Origin: Onchocerca volvulus
Lineage: Eukaryota; Nematoda; Chromadorea; Rhabditida; Onchocercidae
Direction of reading: 5' to 3'
Assembly: GCA_000499405.2 (NCBI GenBank)
Contig: HG738139.1
Coordinates: forward strand, 10,998,616 to 11,062,615
Length of the DNA stretch: 64,000 nt
Position numbers and translations under genes: made by a program. Below, one piece after another: positions 1 to 13,160 of this stretch; within the stretch, counting starts at the first letter, position 1, and the number at the start of each line of letters is the position of its first letter. The notes below the pieces were generated by a model, which had not been told where the DNA came from, did no database searches, and saw nothing but the letters and a program-made list of their open reading frames with translations.

Positions 1-747
1 GTTTTTTTTTTTAAATTAATATTTCTTGAATAAGTTTTGGAATTCATATAAATTCCTAAAAAATATCAATTTTTTCAAAAAATACTTTAAATTCTTTTGG
101 TGCTATAATTGGTTGCTAATTATGATTCGAAGGGTTAATCATAACCAGAAATTAGGACCTAATTTGATTGATTGTATATTCTAGAAAAAAAAAAAGTATC
201 GAAAAGACGATGAATTGCTTTCAAAAAATGCTAGGAAAATTATTGTTGGTGATTGATATAGACAGAAAGAAATGAAATAAAATGTGCTGATCAATATTCC
301 TATATTCTATCATTAGCTTCATTTACTAACAAGGATGAATAATTAATTATTGATTGGTTTGTTTTAAAATTTAGCAGAAGAAAAATGATAGCATTTTGAG
401 CTTTAGAATAATATGAAATTTTTGTCGTGATTGGAAATCATTTTTTGCGAGAAAGAATGTAATAAGCGAGAAAGCATCGAATGCCAGAAATGAATGATTT
501 GTTATTGAATTCAGATGAAAAATAAAAAAAAAAAAAGGGAAGGAACTGATATAAATGATTCGCTTTGCTTTTTCATTTACTAAAAATGAGTTTAAATATT
601 AAACTATCCTTTCAATATTTTTATTTTTAGGACAAATTAATCAATCAAATTCACATACATTTCATCATTTCTTTTCAATTCTATTCAATTCCAATCTGTT
701 CTTTTGTCATGATATTCCAGATAATATAAAGTATAAATGTATCTGTG

Positions 748-750
<3 letters not shown>

Positions 751-781
<31 letters not shown>
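751..781 (+). repeat. (AT)n microsatellite
   Basis: About 15 AT units. Confidence 0.95.
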
Positions 782-784
<3 letters not shown>

Positions 785-2559
785 TAATCATTCAAAAATC
801 AATTCATTTTTTGCCATCTCAAATTAAGATTATAAAAAATAAACTTTGAAATTACTCAAATAATAAATTACTGTAATTGCAATCATAAAATATCAGTAAA
901 TAATATAAGATATTACTATTATTTATTTTTTTAAATTTTTTATTCGAATCACTTATAGAATCATACAATTTATCTCAACTTAACACAAAAAATAATCAAT
1001 TATTGAAAGTAAAATTCGTTAAATTTTCTGAATTATTTCAAAATTTATATTTATGATATTAATTTAAAATTGCAAAAAATGAATTGATATAATTGAATTA
1101 TCATAAATTCATTTACTTATTTAAATAATTATGAATTGATGATTTTAATTTTTCGGCCATACTATTGTGATTTTTTTTTTTTTATATTTGAATGAACTAT
1201 TCAATTTTTAAATGTAATAAGTTCGTTCTTGACAGTATTTTTGAATTGAAATGAAATTTTTTTGAAAACCTGTTTCGAATCAAATATTGCTTCGAAAAAA
1301 AAAAGACGAAAAAATCTTTATTGAAAAATTCTCTTCAATTTAAAAAAAAAAAAAAAAAAAAAATAAAAGAAGTGAAAATTTTTGAAAGGTTGAAACTGCC
1401 CTATTACACATTACCCTCGTTATGCTTTTCAATTTCATTCCTTTTTTCGTTCCTTTTTTATTTCTGATTTCTTAGCAAAAATGATTGTTCGATATTTAAA
1501 TAGCATCCATTTCTTTTTTTTTTCTCCAAAATGACAGCTCTTTTTTCCTACCATTTCGTCATCTTTTCAAGATCGTTCAAGTATTATTTCTGATCATAAT
1601 TTTGATCCATTTCATTTTATAAACAAAAAAATTCAAAACTTCCTTTCTTTTTGTTGTTAATTTTATTCTTTGTTTTCAATTTTTCAATTTCATATTTTTT
1701 CATTAATATAATCATACATATATATTAACGATCAAGTTCCTAATATTGCATAAATTTTAACTTTTATTAATAACGAATCCGGAAATCCCAGTTTTTTTTC
1801 CAGCATGAAATATTAAATTTTTTTCCATTTATAATATTTTATTTTCAAATTTTGGATGCCAATTATAAATTGATAATGTATTTGACAATTTCCTTTTAAA
1901 TATTTTTTTCGTTTTAATGTACTTCATATTTGAGAAACTTATTTCAAATAAGGATAAGACATATTTACAGGAATGCAATTTATACTTAAAGTTCTAAAAT
2001 GAAATAATACATACTTATATATATTATAAATGAGAATAAACAAGTGCGTTTATTTTTTATTTATTTGTTTATTTGTTTACTTATTTATTTACATTTACGA
2101 GAATCGATGATGAGATAATCGAAGCACTTTCTATTTCCTTTCTTCAACACTTTTTTTTTTTTCCATTTGCTTCAAATTGGACCTGTTTTTCTTCATCGAT
2201 GATGGGTCATTCCCAGCAATCGTTACTCCTCCAATAAACAATTTTTAACAACTTTAAATTATTCACTCTAGCAGACTATTTGTTCCTTTTTAGTTATCTG
2301 AAAATTCAATATTTGGTAGTATTTTCATTGCTTTCCGGAAAAAAAGGAAATAAAGTTAACAGAACAGTAATCATCCAGTATTCATCCGGAATATAGCAAA
2401 TTAATTCATACGAAATCACTACTGCTTATTGTTGAGATTCCGGATGAGTTAATTATTTGCTAAAAAAACAAATCATTTTGAGATTTCAGACGATTAATAA
2501 TCATTAGTTATTTGCTATAGAATGAATCATCTACATCAGTAAAAATGACTATCGATCAA

Positions 2560-2621
2560 TTGATCCAGTTGGTATTAATTGATTGATCTGATTGGTACTA
2601 ACTGATTGATCTGATTGATAC
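2560..2621 (+). repeat. 23-bp tandem repeat, 2.7 copies
   Basis: TTGATCTGATTGGTACTAAC-type units at 2560, 2583 and 2606. Confidence 0.8.
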
Positions 2622-2784
2622 ATTTTCCATATGGTTTTTTTTCGTTTTCAGATTCCTTTTTTTTTTCTTTCGTACAGCTTTATCATACGATTTCTCATGA
2701 ATTATGCATATGTATGTAGCGGAAAATGTTTGCATGCTTGAATTATTTTAATTTGAATATGCTCAGGTTTCTCTTCATTCAATA

Positions 2785-3040
2785 CACCCACGCACATATA
2801 TGCATACACCCACGCACATAATATACACCCACACACATACACATACATCCATATAAAAATAATGTACTCACATACATATACCCCACATACATATATATAC
2901 ATTGACATACAATCATATACAATCACATACGTACATATACACACGGCCACATGCATTTGGATATACCTACGCACAATTACATATACCCACGCACCTACAC
3001 GCCTACATACTATACACCCACGCACATACATGCATACATA
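2785..3040 (+). repeat. Imperfect CACCCACGCACATA repeat
   Basis: CA/TACA-rich tract with CACCCACGCACAT units at several points. The minus-strand open frame over it is a translation of the repeat. Confidence 0.9.
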
Positions 3041-4037
3041 GTAAGCTGTGATAGACAGATCGTTTTAATTGAATTTTATTTTGCTACTTCTTCTTCTTCT
3101 TAACAGCTGTTGGAGTAGGTCGAGGTCGAGATTTCTGAATGTTTTTACCCATCAAATTTACCCAAATATCGTTTATTCTAAGCTAACAAAATAATTGCTC
3201 AATGTGAAAAAAAAAAAAAAAATGAAAGTAAAATTGGTTGGAAAATAAAAGTATATTTATATATGCTAAATTTGGTTGGACTTGAGAACTTAATTACTGA
3301 AATAAATATTTAATCCTTCATACAAATATATATAAGTTATAATTGTACTCTTATTTAATTGTAGAAGAAAAAGAAAAAAAGAATAAAAAAAAAATTTTTT
3401 TTGTTAAATATTTGAAAAAATTGAGGAAATTTTTCATATATTCTGTTATATTTCAATTGTTTTTGACTTTTTGTTTCTTTTTTTTATCTATTATTTCATT
3501 TTTTTTATTTCTATTTTCAATTGTTTATAAATTTCTCAATTTCTTCTCTTCTTCCTTCACTTTCTCTTCTTCTCTCCCATTTATATCAATTGATATGATA
3601 TGGTGGATGAATCGAAATTGACATTTGTAATTTTTAATTATATTTAATAAAAATCAAAATTGTTTTAATATTTATTTTATATTAAAAGAAAAAAGCGTTA
3701 ATTTATTGGAAAATATATGATTGAATTGAGGAAACCATTAATTCATTTTTCATTATTTATATTTTGTTCGTTCGTAAAATTTATTTGTTTCTTTTTCCCT
3801 TCTTTCTTTTTTTTTTTTTTTTTTAATTGAAGAATAACTTTGAGTAGTCAAAAAGACAGGGAGAGAGATAGAGAGAGAAAGAGAGAGAAAGATGAAAGAA
3901 GAGAAAAAGGAGAAAGAAAAAGTTTTTATTATTTGCTTGAAAGCAAAATTGACGGGAGCGAAGAAACATTGCTATTATTTTTTCCTTCATCAAGCTGATT
4001 TTCTTCCGGCCTTAACTTTAATCTTATTCTTGTCGAA

Positions 4038-4104
4038 TGAGAGAGAGAGAGATAGAGAGAGAGAAAGAGAGAAAGAGAGAGAGAGAGGGAGAGAGAGAGA
4101 TAGA
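4038..4104 (+). repeat. (GA)n tract
   Basis: GAGAGAGATAGAGAG-type run with a few interruptions; a smaller GA tract lies at about 3855-3900. Confidence 0.95.
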
Positions 4105-4890
4105 AAAAAAGAATTGTATCATCGGTGTCAAGAAAAGTATGAATTTGAATCAATTTTGATTTAATTTAATGTTCTTTCAAGTTTTCCAAGCAATTAAATT
4201 AAATTCTGATATGATTTTTATTGCTGGAATTAAAATGATATCATCTTTATATTTAAATTTGGTTGGTTTAATCTTTATCACTGAAATTATTAAAAATTTT
4301 ATGTCCAAAAATTACTACCAAATGATTATATTGTTGAATATGTCATATACAGTGTATTTGAAAATGTCGCACAATATATCATATATATGAAATTATTCCA
4401 TTTAATTTATTCATTCATTTTCTTAATTAGTATAATTAATAAATGAATAGTTGCAAATAGTAATTAAGTGAAATCATAGAGAAATCTTAAAATTGGAAAA
4501 AAATTTTTGATTATTTTGGTTGTTATTGAAGAAAATAATGTTATTATTGTTATTCTATTTATTAACTAATTAAGATAGTTATTCTAAAAAAAGAAAAAAA
4601 AAAAGAAAAACTACACTAATTAAAAAATAATTTAGAAAAGTTATTGAAATTTTCTAAAGAAAATTATCATAATTAATTGAATGATTTGAAGAAAATTCAT
4701 GAGAATTTAAAGTTGCTATCAAAAAAAAAAAAAAAAAAAAGTATTACTGAAGGATAACTTGGAAAAATTACTAAAGAATTATTAATATTATTGATTAAAT
4801 GATTTAAATTGCAAAAAAAGACCATTTTTACAGCATATCATAGCAAATATTATCGAATAAAATCACATTTTTATTTTCAGTGTTTAATGT

Positions 4891-4891
<1 letters not shown>

Positions 4892-4949
<58 letters not shown>
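4892..4949 (+). repeat. Poly-T tract of 58
   Basis: Uninterrupted T-run. Its true length is uncertain in any sequencing-based assembly. Confidence 0.9.
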
Positions 4950-4956
<7 letters not shown>

Positions 4957-5266
4957 ATTTGTGAAGAACGAAATGAATAGATCAAAAATTCTTTCATTCC
5001 CTTTTTTTTTGTTTTATTTTATTATTTATTGGTTTAATGGTGAAAAAGAAAGGGAAAGAGAAAAAAAGAGAGAGAGAAGGTTTAGTTTCTGTTCCGTAAC
5101 GGATCGATACAGAAAGGTAGGCTTTTTTTTTTTTTGTACTTATTAACTAACATTCAGGGATAGAAAAGATAGGACAGAAATATTGGGATAAGGAGAAGTT
5201 AGGCTTATTTCTTCTCTTTTTTTTTGGCCAAAAAAAAAAAGGCAATAAATATAGGGAAGAATAGAT

Positions 5267-5705
5267 GATGACAATGGCGATGACGATAACGATGACGACA
5301 ATGATGACGATGATGATGAAAAAGAATGAAGATAAAGCATATATAAATATACATATATATATGAAAAATATCGAATTCCAATAAAATAGAAAGGATTTTT
5401 GTGTTGTAACTGGGCTTTTAAAAGAAGACAAAAAGGTAAATGAATAAATGAATTAGATGGAATATTGATAGTGCTAATGATAATAATCCGGATGATGATA
5501 ATGATGATGATGATTATAATAATTATTTTAATAATAATAATGCAAATGGTGATGGTAATAATTTCCAATGACTGGATTGAATTTTTTTCTTTTTTCATCA
5601 TTTTCCATTAATATTCAATTCATTCGTTTGATAATGATAGTAACAATGATAATGATAATGATAATGATAATGATGATGGTGATAGTAATGATGATGATTT
5701 TTAGT
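5267..5705 (+). repeat. GAT/AAT trinucleotide clusters
   Basis: Three clusters of GATGAT, GATAAT and GACGAT (5267-5319, about 5475-5560, 5632-5700), separated by unique sequence. Confidence 0.85.
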
Positions 5706-6978
5706 GATAGAATTGGACTCTTTCTTTTTTTTTTTTTTTTTTCATCGGTTACAATTAACATTCAATTCACATCCATTTGCATATCATTTCTATTATAAAT
5801 ATCTAAAAACCTGAATTTCCTTTATCAGAATATTATGCAATTTCAGGTGTAATTTCAGGTGCACATACATTTCATGTATATCAAAGTAAATTTAGTTTAA
5901 ATTTCAAGCCATAGCTGTTTTCATGATTGAAAGAGATAGGATGAAGGAAGTAAAGATAAGAATGGTAATAGTCTTATTTCCCTTGAGATATGCGCTATCT
6001 TCCATTCTATTCTTGCATATTTTAAAAGGCCTGCCAAAGTTGCTCTAATGGTTTTTCTTAAAACAATATTCCAAGTTGGGCTCAAGCGATCCGGAAACTA
6101 CTAGGCACATTTAAGCTTGACCAATAAATCTTATCTATTTTCATGCAATTTCAAAAAATTAACCCAACCCATGTGCATCATCTCGTATGTGTTTTTATCA
6201 TTTGGACATATCACAACTGATAAATTGTTTAATCGCTCAGTATCTAAAATTTTCATTTATCATTTAAATATTTTATAGTAGAAATTTACTTCCTCTTTAC
6301 TTTTATTATCAAATATAATTTCAGATTATCATTCAGTATCATACTTATCAGCAACTATTTATAGTTGCACAAGTTTATCCTCTTTTTTTCATCATTAAAT
6401 CTTCCGAACTTATTTGTCATCTATCAGATTGGTAATTTATTTAGTTTTTGATTAGGCCGAAAAAATTTAATTATTGATTTCCAAATTTTTGTTTAAAATC
6501 CATAAAAATTATTTCATATTTTGATACAATCGATGATATGCAATTCAAAATTAATGAATTTATTATAATTCAATTTTATTTAAATACAAAGTAAAAAACA
6601 AATGAATTAATAATTTTTCCGATATTACTGAGAGTATTTACCAGTAGTAATAGGTCAAATCGTACAATAAAAATTATCGTATAATAAAATTATCACTCAC
6701 ATGTGTGAGTAATGATACATATTCCATTTCTGCAGTAGATGATAATTTGGGATATCCCAGATCAGTTATTTGGGATATCTCGAATCAGCCATTAGCTTAA
6801 TATTATTGAGTATTAATTACTCTCTCATTAACTCCTAACATTCATGGGAGCATGAGAACACTTCATAATAAGCCGATCATCATCGTAAATTTAAGCCCAA
6901 TTTGAAAATAATTAACAATGTTTAATTTTTATTCGTTAAATTAAGCATGTTTTCATCATTATTGAGCTGATTAAGAAG

Positions 6979-7220
6979 ATGAATCATTATTACTAGGCTA
7001 ATAAAAGAGATGAATCATTATTACTAGGCTAATAAAGAGGTGAGTTATTATTACTTGCCAACTAAAGAAGATGATTCATTGTTACTAGCTAGTAAACGAG
7101 GTGATACATTATTACTAGGCTAGTAAAGAAGATGACCCATCATTAATATGCTACTAAAAAAGTTGATTCATTATTATTAGGCTAGTCAAAAAAGTGATTC
7201 ATTATTACTAGACTAATAAA
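6979..7220 (+). repeat. 31-bp minisatellite, about 8 copies
   Basis: Degenerate units of the form ATGATTCATTATTACTAGGC plus TAATAAAGAAG, about 31 bases, repeated head to tail with substitutions in each unit. Confidence 0.85.
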
Positions 7221-8154
7221 ATTGATCTTTTATTTCAGTTTTTTTTTTTCCTCCAAAAAAAGTTATGAGATGGATTTTATCAGAGGAAAAAAAGATGATT
7301 AATTTGAATTAGTTAATTTAAAGCTAGAAATTAAAGTTCAATTTTATACAATATTTATCATAAATCATCACTTATGATATTATGATGATATTTATCATAA
7401 CATTTATCATTGTCATCGCGTATTCATATCACGATGAATAAAAAAAAAAAAAAGAAAAAATTGAATGAATTGGTTTGTTATGACATTTTCAATTTAAATG
7501 TCTCTTGTTTTTTTTTCCTGCCTGATTTGATAATTTATCGAGAAGCATAAATTTTTTTTTTTTTTCCAATACAATATCGAATTGTTGATATTTTCTTTTT
7601 TCTCTTCTGTTTTTTTTCGTTGATAAAGGATGAAGATTTTATCGCTTGTGAAATACGGCCATAGTTTCTTCTTCCTTCTTTTTTTTTCTTTTTAATTTTT
7701 TCATTTCAAATTATCGATAGAGTGGTTTCATTTTGCTGTAGCAATTTTTAATTTTTTTTTTTTTTTAAAATGCATTTTATAGTCTCAAATTGCTACTTTT
7801 TCTTTTCTTCTCTTTTTTAATTGACGGAAAATAATGATTATATTTAATCAAATTTTTCGAAAGATTACCATATGTTTTGCGAGGAAAGTATACAGTTGAA
7901 TCAGGAATTGATAATTCTTCGACATAATAAATTCACGAATGATATTTGGAGAAACACTGATATATTGTCTGGATGGCAATGTAGTATTTACTATGGCTTG
8001 AAAGATGATTAGTTATATCAGTATTGAGGATGATAATATATGTATCTGATGAGGTGATAAGATGATAAAGCATATGGCCAAATAATAATGCACATAGATA
8101 GTAGACATATAGCCAAGAATAAACATTTTGATAGATGCAAATAGTTTATTAGGA

Positions 8155-8262
8155 CGAAAACAAAGACAAATCCAATGATAGATTAGGTTGATATGATATT
8201 GAAATGCAAAATGATTTCAATATCATATCAGCTTAGTCTATCATTGAATTTATCTTTGTTCG
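8155..8262. repeat. Long near-perfect hairpin (about 50-bp arms, 8-base loop)
   Basis: Left arm 8155-8205 and right arm 8214-8262 are reverse complements apart from about five transitions and a two-base bulge; loop 8206-8213. As RNA, three of the differences would be G-U pairs. Could be a MITE-like fold-back element or a precursor of small RNA. No terminal duplication was found. Confidence 0.8.
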
Positions 8263-8557
8263 GTTTCTTTTTTTTTTCTCAATAAATAATTATTTATTAG
8301 TATGAAATTGAAAGTGAATATAAATTGACGATTTTCATTTTCAATTTTAAGAAAAAGACGAAATACATTATTTTTCTAAATTAGTAATAATAGCCTAAGG
8401 CTCGATTATTATTTTAACTCAGATTATTGCTAAATTTGTTCGGTTTTTTCTTTTCCTTTTGAATAAATAATTATTTATTAGCATAGAATTAAACATAAAA
8501 TTAACGATTTCCATTTCCAAAAAAAAGAAAAGCAAAATATATTGCTTTTCAAATTTT
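8255..8557 (+). repeat. Two diverged copies of a 120-bp segment beside the hairpin
   Basis: TTTGTTCGGTTT at 8255 and again at 8435, each followed by a pyrimidine run, AATAAATAATTATTTATTAG and a diverged ACGATTT region; period 180. The first copy overlaps the right arm of the hairpin, so the two structures may be parts of one element. Confidence 0.7.
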
Positions 8558-8996
8558 TATATTTCTCTCATAATGATATTGCAGAATGATAAATGATACA
8601 AAATTCTTCTTTTTTGCATATCCTATTTGTTATGAAATGTAATAATAATTAAACATTATTTTTGATGGAAAATTTGAAAAAGAAGGAAAGGAGTTTAAAA
8701 AAAAAGAAAAAAAGGAAGAGTAGAGGTGATAAAACTGAACTTATCATTTATCTCATTTCTCCTAAATATGGAAATGTGAAAAAAAAAAGAAAAAAAACGA
8801 TAAAATATGGTCAAATTTCCTATGAATACATTCATGTAACATTATTTATCATTTCTTAATCAAAATATTATTTCAAAAAAAAGTTTTTTTTCCATTTATT
8901 TTTATTTATTGAAATGAATTTTAATATTTGATTTTCAAGCAAATACTGTTGGATTTTTTAAATCTAAGAATTTTTTCTGTGATCGATGATGCGTAA

Positions 8997-9078
8997 ATGT
9001 GTATGTGTGTATGTGTATGTGTGTATGTGTATGTGTATATGTGTATGTATGTATGTATGCATGTATATGTGTGTGTAT
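8997..9078 (+). repeat. (GTGTAT)n microsatellite
   Basis: GTGTATGTGTAT run changing to GTAT and then GTGTGT. Confidence 0.95.
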
Positions 9079-11836
9079 CCAGGGAATGATGAAAATAACA
9101 CGAGTTGAAAATTGAAACTTTTGCTGGTGCAAGTATGAAATTGAAGAAATTTTTAAATGAATATTTGCTACGATGTGATCTTTGATCATTTAAATTTGTT
9201 TTTACCAAACAAATTAATGCTAAAGTAAAAGTTGAAAAGTTGGTAACAATGGCGAGGTTAAAGCAGTGAATTGATGTTGGCAATATTATTAACTATTTGT
9301 ATTTTCATTCCGTTCACAGATAGGAAAGAAAAAAAGCAATTTTAATAGATTAATTGAAGTGGAAATTCGAAATGTCACATTTTCTATGAATCAAAATGAG
9401 AAAAATGTGAATTTGAGACAAATTTTGATTGAAACGATAACAACCGTAACTATAAGAAATATATTTTCTTTTTAGTTATAATATTTTTTTAATATCAAAT
9501 AATCATTACATTTTTCTTTTTCATTATAATCGACAAATAATTAATATTACTTTTCTTTTTTATTTATTGTTGCAATTAGCAATTAAATATATGTATCATT
9601 TAATTGTAAAAGTTAAAAGCAACTGAAAACATTTCTTTTCTTTTTTTTTTCTTTTCGTTAAAATTTTGTTAATAATGGCTCAAAATTCCAATTTCAATTA
9701 ATCAATTAATTTCATTTAGTGAAGCAAAATGTTTACGAAAAAAAATTATAAAATATTTATTTTTTGAGGAACTTTATTCTTTCTTAGTCATCATACTTTA
9801 TCTTTTTTATCTATGCATGAAATATAGGAATATATATTTTAAATATTTTTTTCAGTATCAATAAAATTGTTTTAGTAATCCGGTTACGATAATGATATGT
9901 CAATTTTACGTTTCTGCTACTTTTTCTATTAATAACTTTCCAGTTTAGTAAATTCTCATTATGCAAATACGGCTTATTTATTTATATATTATTTAAAGCA
10001 GTAATCTTCCTTCCTATTATCCTTTTAATCATTGAGAATTTGATAGAAATAACTAATTACTTTAAACCATTTCATATCAATATTGGTAGCACCACTTCCT
10101 ATTATATAAACAAATTTTGTAAAAATCGAAATATCCATCAAAATCACGTTTTATATGTAATAATACATATTATGTGCATTAATGAATTAATTAATCGATT
10201 GATTAATTAACTAGATAGATGAATCATTACTGTAACTAATAGGACTATCTTGTATAATTTATCTTCGCATCCAAAAAGTCATCAATTTATTGTCGACCAT
10301 AACATCTGATAAATCGAAATATTCAGCAGATATTTTTTTTAACTTATTTATTAATTTGAATTTTTTTTTTTTTAAATATATGTTTTTCGCTATCTTCTCT
10401 ACTAAAAAGGTAGTGATGATGCACTGATAATTCACGAAATTAGGGAAAACGAAAATTTTGAATATAATAAAAACTTTAATGTAATTTTAGAACTGCAAAA
10501 CATTTGTGTTAATGAAGGCAGAAAGTATAATTTGATAAAATATTATAATTGTAATATATTATTATAATCATTCTAAAAATTTATATTTGAATAATATATT
10601 GAGGGAATTAATTTTTGCATCATTTTTTTTTTCTTTTTCTATCTTTTACAATTATTCGTTTCACCACTATTATTATTATTATTGTTTTTATTTATTATTA
10701 TTATCCCTATTTCTGAGTATTATTTTACTGAAAGAAGAATGAAAAAGAAATAAAGAAAGGGATGAAAAGATTGAAATACTTTGAAGGAATAATAAAATGG
10801 GTTGTTTGTTAGTTTCAAAATATATGACAAATTAGGTAATTAGAAAGGAGGAATAATTCCCGAAATTTTGTTATTCATTAATGATATTATCGTAAAGAAG
10901 TAGGTGGCGGCAGGAGTGGAGTCAAAGGTCGAAGCGGGAGAGAGAAATATGGAAAACATCGACTATAGAGCTATAAGCTATTAATTGAGATTATTTGTGG
11001 TTATATTTAGTTTTAATTAAAGGAAATGAAAAGACAGGAGAAAGGTTTGGAGAAGTCAAAGTACAAAGATTCATTAATGACAATAATAAACAAAAGCTTT
11101 TCATTAGGCGTAATATTATGAGTAAAATGACGACAGGTTTGGTTGACAATTTCATGATTCATAACATTGTATTTGATTAATACTACTTCTGTTACTTAAT
11201 AATTAATCATTTCTACTTCTATTACTTAGTAATTAATATTACCGCAATTATTAATGCTATCTATTAGTAACAGTTAATATTATCACAATTCACTATCATA
11301 GTATATTAGTAAATGATAATATAAATTAATTCCAACTCTTATTTTTTTTATCAATATTTGATCCTTTCATTTTACAAAATGACCATTTTTCATGTCATTA
11401 TCATTTCTAAAACCATCTTTCTTATCACAAGAATAAAAAAAGAAATAAAAATTATCATATCATCTTATGTTTACTAAATAAACTTAACTACCAAATATGG
11501 TTTTAAATAACTGCATATGTAGGAAGGAATAACAAATTGATTTCTATTGTTTTACTGTTAAAATTGTATGCATAAAAAAAAATTAATATACAAGTTTGAC
11601 ATCAAATTTCCTAACCAGAAGTTAAAGTTTCAAAGTGAAAATTGAAATATTAATTTTTCATAAAAATTGCACTAAGAGTTGTAAAAAAGTATAATTAAGT
11701 ATCGAAATTTAACATAATATTAATGTTTCTCATTCATTTTTTTTCTTTCATGGAAATTATTATTAGTTTTGAAAATTGCATCAAAATATAATTTAAAAAA
11801 AAAAAGAACGAAAATCATAGCATGATGTCATTTTCT

Positions 11837-11838
<2 letters not shown>

Positions 11839-11869
<31 letters not shown>
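11839..11869 (+). repeat. (AT)n microsatellite
   Basis: About 15 TA units. Confidence 0.95.
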
Positions 11870-11870
<1 letters not shown>

Positions 11871-12654
11871 CAAAACTGGAAGATGTGTCATTTTCATTTT
11901 ATTTTCTTCTTTTTTTTTTTTTTTGAAGAGATTTATAACAGTTTTATTATTTTCTTAGTCATTTGCTTAAGATCTTAATTTTTTTATGTTCAAATTAATT
12001 TTGCATTTTTCTGTGTTCCAATTAATTTCATATTTATTACATTACTAGTTAGATCTGGCCACACTTTGTTTTCGTCACAGGTATAAAAAAGATCAAAAAA
12101 ATACAGGTAAGGGTTAAAAAAATTAGGCATATCTACGTAAAAACACGCAATGAATGCAACGTTGCATGAAAATTTCAAAACAATCGATTAAGAATTTTCG
12201 AAGATTAAAGGTCGGTGACAACGAAAATTTGCATTTTTTTAGCATAGATATAAGTTTTATATGATTTTATATTATATTAAAATACATATATTTATATCAT
12301 TCCAAAGAGAACAAATAATTTTAAAGCATTTTCGCTTTTTTTTTTCATACCTCTCTTTAATTACAATTTGTCCATGATAACCTACAACTTTTATTGTAAT
12401 AGTAAGTAGCAGTATATTAAATTTAAATGACAAATTTATTAACACATTATGGATTAGTTGCTAATGATAATATCCAGAATAAATAAATAAATAAGTAGAT
12501 AAATAAATATATAAATATATATATATATATATATTTGTATTTATATATTTATTCAGATATTATTATCATCAATATAGTCCTTAATATATTTATAAAATTG
12601 TATCAGCAATAGTCCTTAATTATATTCTTATTTAATAAATTTTAAAAAACTTGA

Positions 12655-13160
12655 AAGATCCAATTTTTGTTTAAAATTTCAACTAAAGCAATTTTTAGAG
12701 ATATTCTAATTGAAAAAAAAAAGAAGAAGAGATTCTTCCTATATTTTATTATTAAATAAAAATTAGAATTTCCAGAATTTCTGAATTTCCATCCCTTTTT
12801 ATGTCAAAAACTTATTTTTGATTCATTCATATGTATATACTTATTTATGGGTTTAATATCTTAAATATGTCAATTTCGACTAAAACAATTTTTAGAGATA
12901 TTTTTAATTGAAAAGAAAAAATCATTCTAGGATTTTTGTATTATTAAACAAAAAAATTTGAAATTTTCAGAAAATTCCTATCCATAGCTTATCTTTGGTC
13001 CGTTCCTGCGTGTATTTATACGTTATTCTAAGATTAATAAACAAAAAATTAGAATTTCTAGAAAATTTTCATCTACTTTTCACGTCAAAAACTTCTCGTT
13101 GATCCATTTGTACGTGTGCAAACGTATTTACACGTTTAACGTGTTGAAATACGTCACATA
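12655..13160 (+). repeat. About 195-bp diverged tandem repeat
   Basis: CAATTTTTAGAGATAT recurs at 12689 and 12886. The downstream TTAGAATTTCC-type segment recurs near 12763, 12957 and 13049, and GTCAAAAACTT near 12804 and 13084. Two full units and one partial unit. Confidence 0.7.

Larger units (their letters stand above)
1..6978 (+). other. AT-rich non-coding stretch
   Basis: No gene that I can support. Contains the listed microsatellites, poly-A/T runs and a short lysine-tail frame on the minus strand at 3084-3152, which is treated as a finding only. Confidence 0.6.

Noticed and set aside
2702..3031. 109-codon minus-strand open frame
   Set aside because: Translation of the CA/TACA repeat, giving Tyr/Val/Cys-rich periodic sequence.
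5143..5601. 152-codon minus-strand open frame
   Set aside because: Built from GAT/AAT repeats (Ile and Ser runs).
6979..7220. CRISPR-like array
   Set aside because: Units are head to tail with no spacers and the DNA is eukaryotic; it is a minisatellite.
8921..9283. 120-codon minus-strand frame
   Set aside because: Its middle is the His/Thr translation of the (GTGTAT)n microsatellite and the flanks show nothing familiar.
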